The notes below the pieces were generated by a model. It searched no databases, was not told the DNA's origin, and saw nothing but the letters and a program-made list of their open reading frames with translations. Made by a program: the position numbers and the translations under genes. This document shows, one piece after another, positions 1 through 6,615 of a stretch of 10,246 nucleotides of DNA. The stretch comes from Conidiobolus incongruus B7586 (Eukaryota; Entomophthoromycota; Entomophthoromycetes; Entomophthorales; Conidiobolaceae). Every line of letters starts with the position of its first letter. Positions within the stretch are counted from its first letter, which is position 1. The stretch is from NCBI GenBank assembly GCA_000697335.1, contig JNEM01006123.1, positions 1-10,246 of the forward strand, given 5' to 3'.

Positions 1-1184
1 AATTATTTCAAATATTACTATATATGTTTTTTTATTTAAAGAAGAAAATAAACTAATAACTATATTTCATATATAAAAGAAAATGTTAATAAAGTTATTT
101 ATAGTTTGGAATTATATAACATATTTAATAATTATAAATTTCAAAAATATATATCTTATAATTTGCATAAATTTCATAAAATTGATATAAAATTTGAATT
201 TAATCCATAGATATTATTATTAAAATATTAAAAGGAATATTACTGATTATATTAAAAATCAACAATATTTATAGCAGTTGATGATTTAGTTTGGATTATT
301 TACAATTGAAATTAAAAAATAAAAAAATTCAAAAATTCTGCTATAAAAAATATGTGGATTCAAAACCTATGCTTAATCCATTCTGATTCATTGAAATTTA
401 CAAATTCATCTTAATAACAGTTGTCAATTTTAGAAAATAATATGTTAAATGGTAAAATACTAAATCAGAATATTTGAATCCTTTTGATATCAAATTTGCA
501 ATATAAATATTAAATTCAAGAATTATTGAAACTATATAACAAGTGAGTAATTATATGAAATAATCAATTAAACGGCCAAATTGGCTTTTATACTGACTGA
601 AATAATTTTTATTAGAAATTAATAAAATATTTATTAACAGTTATTTATGAAGTAGAATTGATAGCATTTTCCATTATCATTGTATTAAAACCCAAAAACT
701 CTATAAATCTAACAAATTATAAAGTACATCACTTTTATATATTTCGTTTTGTTTAAAATTATAGTATCAAGATTATGAGGTGTATATACACCAAATCAGA
801 TTTTAAAAAAAATAAATTTAGTGATCAAATTATGTGTGAAAATAATAAAAATATAATCTTACCTATATGTATTATAGTTACCAAGCTATCATGATTTTAA
901 GTTGTATCATTTTAATAATAATAATATTTGTAATTAATAAATCTTTTATAATTATTTTTATCAAAATATATTAATTTTACTCATTTCATGAATCAATGCA
1001 AAATATCTAAATATATCTAAAATAAAATTTATAACTTTGAAAATAATTGCAACAATGATTAAAATATATAATATAATTTGCTGCTTTTACAAATTATTCA
1101 ATATATATAGTAATTTGAAAAATCTAATAAATAATACAAAAGTTTATTCTCACTATATAATATATAATAAAATGTTCATGTTAT
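1..1184. other. AT-rich spacer, no gene seen
   Basis: No convincing coding region or RNA gene is visible. Open stretches here are short and made of Asn, Ile, Lys, Tyr and Phe codons, as expected from base composition alone. The plus-strand ORF that starts at 1037 and runs into the GC-rich island is low-complexity at its start and changes character where the island begins, so I do not treat it as a gene. The only sharp local structure is a 14-bp perfect palindrome at 779-792. A TATA-like run (about 1154-1168) lies some 20-30 bases upstream of the GC-rich island. Confidence 0.6.
779..792. repeat. 14-bp perfect palindrome
   Basis: The sequence GGTGTATATACACC is its own reverse complement. It contains G/C pairs at both ends, so it is less easily explained by AT richness than the many AT-only palindromes nearby. 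It could be a binding site for a dimeric factor or a chance occurrence; no gene lies within several hundred bases. Confidence 0.5.
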
Positions 1185-1619
1185 TGTCGGGTGTTAACAC
1201 TGACAACAATGGGCTTTACGAGCTTAAACGGGGAATCGCCAGTGGTAAACGATAAATTACCACGTAATTAAGGGAAATTATTGGGGTTCACCAAAGTAGG
1301 TGAAAATGACTTGTTACGAATCGGGTTCTTTGAATAAAGTAAATATCTCACGCTCGTCACGACTCAACACTTTTGTGAGGGCTACGAGAAAAACTTAGAG
1401 ACGGTATACTTTTGAAAATGAAGATAGAAGATGTGTTTATTAGTTTGCTTGTGATAATCTTATATTAGGTTCCATTGTTGATTTTTGTGGACATGAACAA
1501 CTTACGGGCAGAAAGTAATAGGATCAACTAGTTCATGGAGTGTGATATCTCCAATGTGACTTCTCGAATCCTGCGGTAATCGGAGTTTCTTGAGTAATTG
1601 ACAGGATTATTCTCCATCA
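1185..1619. ncRNA. GC-rich structured non-coding island (unassigned RNA or LTR-like fossil)
   Basis: About 38% G+C here (167 of 440 bases over 1181-1620), against about 12-22% in adjoining lines I counted. No frame stays open across it on either strand. Local inverted repeats are dense: TTGTC/GACAA around GTGTTAACAC (1184-1206), GTGGTAA/TTACCAC with an 8-nt loop (1242-1263), TTCACC/GGTGAA with a 6-nt loop (1287-1304), a possible pseudoknot (1346-1388), CATGAAC/GTTCATG (1492-1537) and AATCCTG/CAGGATT (1567-1608). In AT-rich genomes such islands are commonly functional RNAs. I looked for signatures of U1-U6, SRP, RNase P, RNase MRP and U3 RNA and recognised none. A T-rich run at about 1681-1688 could end a Pol III transcript from the plus strand. 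The alternative is a lone LTR: the island begins TGTCGG, ends CATCA and has TTAT on both flanks (1181-1184 and 1620-1623), though a 4-bp duplication is short for yeast elements. The strand is not decided. Confidence 0.5.
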
Positions 1620-2542
1620 TTATATTGCATTATCATGCTATTTAGTAATGCTGTATAAATTTTCAACAAATTCACTTATACTTTTTTTTAAAAATATACA
1701 ATTGCTCATTTAATGTATATAATATTATCTAAAAATATTTTAAATTATGTACAAAAATATATTTCTATTAATTCACATATAAAAATCGTCATTCAGATTT
1801 AATTGAAATTTTTCTTGAGAAATGAATACAATAATAAGTGCCCCTTGCTTAGGAATGTTTGAAGAATTAAGTTGAGAAATTTTAAAATTATAAATAGTGA
1901 AATGTTAAAAAAATATTCATATCTCTTATATATAATTGTTATATTATCAGAAAAAAATACTTTATAGTTAATTAAAAATTTCAATTTTTTTGACTTGGAA
2001 TTTCCCAATGTTCTGAAACAGAACTAGTAATTAATATTTATCTAAATTATTATTTGTCTTATATACGTAAAAATGCGAATATATAAATGGTTGTAATATT
2101 GGTACTAACGATGAATCGTTGAATTTTGTTCAATAATTAATATATAATAATATCTTGATATTGTAAGGAAATTGTATCAATGTTCGCGCTGCAAAGTCTA
2201 ATTTATAGTAGTTTAAAGTACTGATATAATATAATATAATATAATATAATATAATATAGTATAATATTGTTGGTTTATAGAAATGGTAAACTAAATTATA
2301 ATAATTGCAATAATGTATATGATTAATAACTATTAATATTTTAAATAGGTGATACATATAAGTACTGGCTAATAATATGGGTGTTGATAATCTTATAAAT
2401 GCTAAAAGTGTATTCCTGATCATAGCTAAGTGGTTATTATCAATTGAAAGAGCAATAATGTTTTATATATAAAATAATATGATTCAATCTATAGAGTATA
2501 AATTAAATATGTATGATTTTTACCTTGAAAATACTAGCCAAA
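1620..2542. other. AT-rich spacer with microsatellite
   Basis: No gene is supported. Minus-strand open stretches at 1799-2008 and 2130-2423 are of low complexity; the second reads through the ATAAT repeat, which gives a Tyr/Ile/Leu run, so both are best explained as chance. The T-rich run near 1681 may belong to the end of a transcript from the GC-rich island upstream. Confidence 0.55.
2226..2265. repeat. ATAAT pentanucleotide microsatellite, 8 units
   Basis: Eight tandem copies of the 5-base unit ATAAT, with one unit changed to ATAGT. Slippage at such a tract should make its length variable between strains. It lies in the spacer and breaks no visible gene. Confidence 0.9.
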
Positions 2543-2680
2543 ATGGATCAAGCAATAACAGAGAATGGCAAGAGCTTGAAAGAGTGTATTGATCTAAATG
2601 GTATTAGCACCATGCGACTTTACTTTGAAGACAAAGTCATTTTATTAATAAATTGGTTGCAGATTTTAGTTGGTGACTGA
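2543..2680 (+). CDS. Possible small ORF, 45 residues, convergent with the LEA-like gene
   Basis: An ATG-started plus-strand ORF begins MDQAITENGKSLKE and ends INWLQILVGD. Its composition (Asp, Glu, Gly, Ser, Cys, Met) and base content are less AT-driven than the spacer to its left, which is why it is listed. Its last 15 bases overlap the 3' end of the LEA-like coding region on the other strand, so it could equally be a by-product of that gene's 3' untranslated region. No domain, signal peptide or membrane segment is recognisable, and I know no family that it matches. Low confidence that it is translated. Confidence 0.2.
   Translation: MDQAITENGKSLKECIDLNGISTMRLYFEDKVILLINWLQILVGD
2641..2646 (-). 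promoter_or_regulatory. Poly(A) signal of the LEA-like gene
   Basis: On the minus strand an exact AATAAA lies about 20 bases past the stop codon of the LEA-like gene. Position and sequence fit a positioning element for 3' end formation, although AATAAA is also common by chance in DNA this AT-rich. Confidence 0.35.
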
Positions 2681-3450
2681 TTTGACAGCTTCCTTGGCTT
2701 CTTCGACGGTAGTGGGGACGGATTCAACAGCCTTGGAGACAGCTTCTTCGACTTTAACATATGTATCAGCAACCTTTTCCTTGGCTTGTTCAACAACGCT
2801 TTGAGCTTGTTCCTTCTTTTCTTGAACAGCTTCAGCAGCAGCTTCCTTCTTGTCTTCAGCAGCCTTGGTAATTTGTTCCTTCTTGTCTTCAACAACCTTG
2901 GTGGCTTCTTCCTTCTTTTCTTGGACAGTTTCAGCAGCAGCTTCCTTCTTTTCAGTGACAACGGCCTTAACTTGGTCGACCTTATCTTCAACGGCAGCCT
3001 TGATTTCATCCTTCTTTTCAACAACGCCTTGGACGAATCCTTGGGTGGTTTCCTTGGCATTTTCAACGGCTTCCTTAGCGTGTTCAACAGCACCCTTGTG
3101 ATCGTGACCATGACCGTGATGATCGTCAGAAGGAGAAGTTAAATAGAAAGCCTAAAAATCAGATCAACAACCATAAATTATTTAATCATAGCATAATACT
3201 TACCAAGGGAACAAAAACGAGGAGGGAACCAATCTATTAAATATCAAATTAATAATTTTAATAGAATAGAATATATAATTTGGCTTACGATCCAGTTACG
3301 ATCAGTTTCAATGAAAGAAGGTTCGGGTTTAGCAGATTGAGAAGTGGTAGATCCCCAGCGAGCGGGAGTGCGAACGGCTTGTTGGCTTAATCTAGTAGTA
3401 CGTAAAACATTCAAAGGTCTGGCAGCTCTAGTTAAATGACGGAAAGACAT
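2666..3450 (-). CDS. Mitochondrial membrane-anchored LEA-like repeat protein, three exons
   Basis: Exons on the minus strand: 3450-3289 (54 codons), 3233-3204 (10 codons) and 3151-2666 (161 codons plus TAA), giving 225 residues. Residues 1-35 form a typical mitochondrial presequence: Arg-rich, no acidic residues, ending RWGST, a plausible processing site. A short linker (KPEPSFIETDRNW) precedes one membrane segment at about residues 53-69 (WIIGSLLVFVPLAFYLT). Then comes a His-rich patch (DDHHGHGHDHKG, about 73-84), and from about 85 to the end a charged helix built of 11-residue units such as VVEDKKEQITK, AAEDKKEAAAE and AVQEKKEQAQS. This 11-mer pattern is known from group 3 LEA proteins, apolipoproteins and synucleins, which form amphipathic helices on membranes or protect against drying. 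With one membrane segment after a presequence, an inner-membrane protein with its tail in the intermembrane space is likely; this is inferred. Codon use is strongly biased (AAG, GAA, GTT/GTC, GCT/GCC, CAA), unlike the PPR gene, which suggests high expression. Fungal mitochondrial proteins of similar layout exist, but I cannot give a secure gene name. Confidence 0.9.
2811..2952 (-). repeat. Tandem 33-nt (11-codon) repeats inside the LEA-like gene
   Basis: The coding DNA repeats with an 11-codon period and a higher-order period of three units (33 codons, 99 nt): the stretch encoding KKEAAAETVQEKKE returns 99 nt later as KKEAAAEAVQEKKE with very few base changes. Such near-identical copies suggest fairly recent expansion by unequal recombination or slippage, and the unit number may vary between strains. 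Confidence 0.75.
3152..3203 (-). other. Intron 2 of the LEA-like gene (52 nt)
   Basis: It begins GTAAGTATT and ends GATTTTTAG. A CTGAT shortly before the acceptor is a good branch-point candidate of the CTRAY type. It lies between codons (phase 0). Removing it joins the membrane-segment exon to AFYLTSPSDD, which completes the hydrophobic segment and leads into the His-rich patch. Confidence 0.9.
3234..3288 (-). other. Intron 1 of the LEA-like gene (55 nt)
   Basis: It begins GTAAGCC and ends TTTAATAG, with a TATTAAT or TTGAT branch-point candidate near the end. It is phase 0, like intron 2. Reading through it instead of splicing gives a short tail that soon reaches a stop, so splicing is needed for the anchor and the repeat region. 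Confidence 0.9.
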
Positions 3451-4360
3451 TTTGATGAATTATTTTAAATATTAATAACAAATAATAATTACAATTTTCA
3501 ATATTTTTAATAATTGAACTAAATTACATCACTCTTTGTCATCGTTTATGGGTTCAATTTAAATTATATTGATTTAAATTGATAATTATGCATTTTGAAA
3601 AATTATGTCAATATGAAATAATTAAGCTGTTCAATTATTTTCTTTCAAATTATAGCATATATAATATAAAATATTTATTATAAAATCTCACAATACAGAC
3701 ATACTATCGTTGTTAAATATTTTCTAATAAGGATTTTCTTAAAAATAGTTAAAATATATAATAATATAAAAATTTAATTAGTTTTGGATCTATGGTATTA
3801 AATGTTTATATTGAGTCATATGGATACCAAATCATGGTACATTTATTTTATGTATAAAAATCTCGTAAATTTAATGAATCCATTAATATATGATTAATTC
3901 CATATTCAGTTATATTTTAATATTGATTAACTATCTTATTTATTGAAACATATCATTATTAAACTAAAGTCATATCAAATAAATTGAATTCTTGAAATAA
4001 TTGTTTATAGTGATAAAAAATAAAAATTATTATTAATTATTGGTCTAATTAATACGTTATCTATAAGCAATATTCTGATCATAACAATCAAAAGTATTAC
4101 CAAATAAATAATTTTTATTAAAATACAAAAATTGCGAATTTTTTTTATAAAAATGATGGATATAATAATCATCTTCAATTCATGGAATAGCTAATTCTAA
4201 TAATTTTCAAGCCTTCAAATAACTTTCAAATTTCATATTATATCCATAGTAATTTAATTGTCAGAGTTTTTTATTAATTTGAAATATTAAATAAATGAAT
4301 AAAAATTGTATCATAAGAATTTTAAATTAAATACTCTACAAATAAATATATTTAATATTA
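3451..4360. other. AT-rich spacer between the PPR and LEA-like genes
   Basis: No coding region is seen. It should hold the promoter of the LEA-like gene (near 3451-3600) and the 3' end of the PPR transcript (near 4300-4360). The one notable local structure is a 10-bp inverted repeat at 3555-3581. The rest shows no motif I can support. Confidence 0.6.
3555..3581. promoter_or_regulatory. 10-bp inverted repeat upstream of the LEA-like gene
   Basis: CAATTTAAAT and its exact reverse complement ATTTAAATTG are separated by 7 bases. It lies about 105-130 bases upstream of the start codon of the LEA-like gene, where a fungal promoter would carry factor sites. The arms are mostly A and T, so chance is a real alternative. 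Confidence 0.25.
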
Positions 4361-5814
4361 CTATTTGGTGTGCTGTTTAACTAAATCGGTCAATTGGTGA
4401 GCTAACGAGGAGAACATATTATAAAAATTAAATAAATCAGGTTGAATTTTGAGGGATTTGTTTTCACTACATTTTACAAATAACTGGATTTTAGCGTCTT
4501 GGAGTTGAAGTTTGTCCATGATCTCTAAACTAATTTGCAGGATTGATGGACTCATTTGTAAAGAGTGTCGCTTTTTCAGTTCAATGTCGAGTTGGGGCAA
4601 CTGTTGATAGCTCTCAGTGGTGGGGTAGTCCAACTTGAGATTCAGGTCAAATGCAGAGTCCACTAGTTCCAATCCCTTATATAAGTATTCTTGATTGCTG
4701 CATTTTTTACAACTTTTAATGAGTGCTAATAGAAGCCCTGAGTCAAATTTCATATTCCTCTGAGTGAGCTCCTTATAATCGAGTTTAGGGGTATCTGGGA
4801 TAACATCATCGAGGGAGTACTTGGATCTCCTACTTTTCAAAGGATTACTCTTGAGCTTGAGCTTATGTCTATTCTTCTGAATAAATTGTTCAAATGATAT
4901 GAAATTTTCCAAATCCTGTTTGTAATCTAGCCAAATAGAAATAACTTGTTCAAAAGCATCATCTGGAGCAGGAATCGTTGACAATCCATTAATAACGGTT
5001 GTATAAGAAAATACATCAGGAACAATTAATTTTTTGGGATCTAAAGGTTCATCAAATTCATCAGTACGTAGCTTGTTGCCATAACCATAACATTGATATA
5101 ATAAAGGTTGCTGTTCTCTCAGTTGATCGTAAAGTTCAATCATTTCCTTGAGTTGATTCTTTTTAGAGTACATATTTAATAAGTTGTTATAATGAATAAT
5201 ATTTGCACCAGGAGTGTCTGAATTCATTTTTGGAACAATATCCAAATGATCATGAGGCAGTTGAACAGGTTCATTTAATTTTTTAGCAGATTCTATGAGC
5301 TTTTGAGCGAGACGATTGGAGTTGATACCTGGATTATTGGAGCATCCCTTTAATAGGATAGTATAAGTTTGTGGATTTGGTTTAAATCCTCTCTTTTTCA
5401 TCTAATTAATTGATTAATAAATGTAGCTCACTGAATATGAAAAACATTTGAGCTCACTTTATTATACATTTTATATGCTGCTTTCAATCTATTTAATTTA
5501 ATTAATTCCTCAATTAAATGGTTATAAACGACTGTTGACAATTTTCTTATTGGTGTATTGTCCACTAGTTCGATAGCTTCTTCAAGTCGATGCATGTTAG
5601 CCAAGCTAGTAATATGCTCAGAAAGTTGATAAGCATCCATTGAATGCTTATTATTAGATCTACTTACTTTCCCATTCGAGTTAGCTCGAAATTGAACATA
5701 TCGATTATTTAAATTTGAATTTATTATAGTTGCCAAAAATTGAGGATTTTTAATAAAAGAGTTGAATAAGTAATGATTATTACAAGTTGAGAATTTTTGG
5801 ATTAATTTTATCAT
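4361..5814 (-). CDS. Mitochondrial pentatricopeptide repeat (PPR) protein, two exons
   Basis: Exons 5814-5458 (119 codons) and 5401-4361 (346 codons plus TAG) give 465 residues. PPR proteins bind single-stranded organellar RNA, one nucleotide per helical-hairpin motif, and act in processing, stability or translation of mitochondrial transcripts. The N-terminus (MIKLIQKFSTCNNHYLF) has the basic, hydroxylated, acid-free character of a mitochondrial presequence. Likely motifs: about 61-94; 95-129 (VVYNHLIEELIKLNRLKAAY, then RGFKPN, the clearest); 130-165 (QTYTILLKGC); 187-221 (IHYNNLLNMYSKKNQLKEMI); 249-283 (FSYTTVINGL); and a weaker one about 340-374. Between them are charged inserts, notably 285-335. 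The layout suggests fungal CCM1-type PPR proteins, which handle mitochondrial intron splicing or small-subunit rRNA, but it is shorter than the 600-860 residues I associate with yeast CCM1, so I give no symbol. Three CTG codons (SILQI, IELKK, FDLNL) sit where leucine is expected. Codon use is AT-driven and weakly biased, in keeping with low expression. Confidence 0.9.
5402..5457 (-). other. Intron of the PPR gene (56 nt)
   Basis: It begins GTGAGCTC and ends TTAATTAG, with TTAATC or ATTAAT as branch candidates. Splicing joins AAYKMYNK to MKKRGFKPNP and restores a canonical PPR motif across the junction, which is strong evidence for this exact intron. The ATG at 5401 is therefore an internal codon, not the start. 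A second copy of the donor heptamer GTGAGCT lies at 5431-5425; its use would leave a 30-nt intron and shift the frame. Confidence 0.92.
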
Positions 5815-6108
5815 TTTTAATATATATTTATTGAGTTTAAGTTATTATAATATTATTAATTTAATTTTGAAAATTAAAAATTTAATAAATTGCTTAACGA
5901 ATATTTAAGATTTTTAATTAAACGTATTTATTTATGGGATAGAAAATTGGTAATTAATCTTTAATTTTAGAAAAATAGATTAAATATTGAATGATTAATA
6001 AACATTGTATGCTAAATGAAAAGACAGAATTAATCGCCTTGATTTAAAATTTACTATTATCATTATTTGTAAATAATTTAACCAAAATTATGATGAAGAT
6101 AATTTAAA
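5815..6108. other. Spacer between the tail-anchored-protein gene and the PPR gene
   Basis: About 290 bases of AT-rich DNA that must serve as 3' end of the upstream gene and promoter of the PPR gene. I see no specific motif beyond AT-rich runs. Confidence 0.6.
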
Positions 6109-6615
6109 TTATAAAAATAACACTACCAAACAAAATACGCCGAATAAACCTACGCCAATGACGGGAGTAGCGGAAACGATATGCTGAGGCTCAGAGTTAT
6201 AAAAATTCAATTCTGTATTAAAAAAGCTCTTCTTCGGAGGCGATGGCGACTCCTTAGGAGATTCCACACAAGATATGAATGAATCAAAATTCAGGGATGA
6301 AGGAGAGCTTGTCAAAAGTTCCCACCATTTGATCAATTTTTTAGTTGTATTCAGATTCTGTTTCAAATTGTATAGTTTAATTTCTAAAACATCATTATCA
6401 TCGTTTATATCTTGACATTGATAAAGACTTCGATATTGATTTGCCCCTATCTTTAATGATTCGAAAGAATGTAACGCAATATCCTGGTTTAATGATAAAA
6501 TGTTTATATGGTTGAATGTGACTTATCTATCTAAAAATTCATATCTATTTATCTCTAATATCATATATTCCAACATTACAGCATAAGTTAAAATATTTCT
6601 CGCATTGATAATCAT
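6109..6615 (-). CDS. Tail-anchored small protein, 3' part certain, 5' part unresolved
   Basis: The minus strand is open for 137 codons (6522-6112, stop TAA at 6109-6111). This frame has no Met codon, so its start must come from an upstream exon. In order: a helical, coiled-coil-prone part (DIALHSFESLKIGANQYRSL, then LEIKLYNLKQNLNTTKKLIK and WWELL); a Ser/Pro linker (SPKESPSPPKKS); and a final hydrophobic segment (PVIGVGLFGVFCLVVLFL) that stops at once. This is the layout of a tail-anchored protein of ER, outer mitochondrial or peroxisomal membrane, facing the cytosol. Directly upstream in the same frame, 30 codons run from an ATG at 6615 (MIINARNILTYAVMLEYMIL...), separated by one TAA at 6523-6525. 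A possible 96-nt intron (6579-6484, GTAATG...AACCAG) would remove the stop and give 136 residues; its donor is weaker than those of the neighbour genes. Otherwise the first exon lies further upstream, or the gene is damaged. I do not recognise the family. Confidence 0.6.

Noticed and set aside
1037-1255. Plus-strand 72-codon ORF
   Set aside because: The first half is AT-spacer translation and the second half crosses into the non-coding GC-rich island; no domain or start context supports it.
1310-1340. tRNA-like B-box fragments (GGTTC, CGAATC) in the GC-rich island
   Set aside because: No matching A box, acceptor stem or cloverleaf could be built around them.
1799-2008. Minus-strand 69-codon ORF
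   Set aside because: Phe/Leu/Ile/Lys/Asn-dominated translation, as expected from AT-rich spacer; no flanking signals.
2130-2423. Minus-strand 97-codon ORF with an apparent hydrophobic Tyr/Ile/Leu segment
   Set aside because: Its length comes from reading through the ATAAT microsatellite, which cannot produce stops in that frame; the rest is low-complexity.
2620-3142. Long open frames of 83-163 codons overlapping the LEA-like gene on both strands
   Set aside because: They are shadows of the codon-biased, repetitive third exon; their translations are monotonous runs of Lys/Arg/Leu/Pro or Ser/Phe/Leu, whereas the true frame gives the 11-residue repeats joined to a presequence and membrane segment by good splice sites.
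3244-3450. The 68-residue ORF starting MSFRHLTRAARP as a complete small protein
   Set aside because: After residue 54 it runs into intron 1 (GTAAGC donor); the last 14 residues are intron translation. It is exon 1 of the LEA-like gene.
4361-5401. The 346-codon ORF beginning MKKRGFKPNP as a separate gene
   Set aside because: It starts in the middle of a PPR motif that is completed by the preceding 119 codons once the 56-nt intron is removed.
4361-5814. CTG codons read as serine (CTG-clade yeast)
   Set aside because: The three CTG codons I located in the PPR gene fall at positions where a hydrophobic residue fits the helices, so leucine is the better reading.
6109-6366. Resemblance of the C-terminal hydrophobic tail to the ends of Plasmodium PIR-type surface proteins
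   Set aside because: Only the hydrophobic segment is alike; there is no following basic cytoplasmic domain and no Cys-rich ectodomain, and the neighbouring genes are fungal in character.
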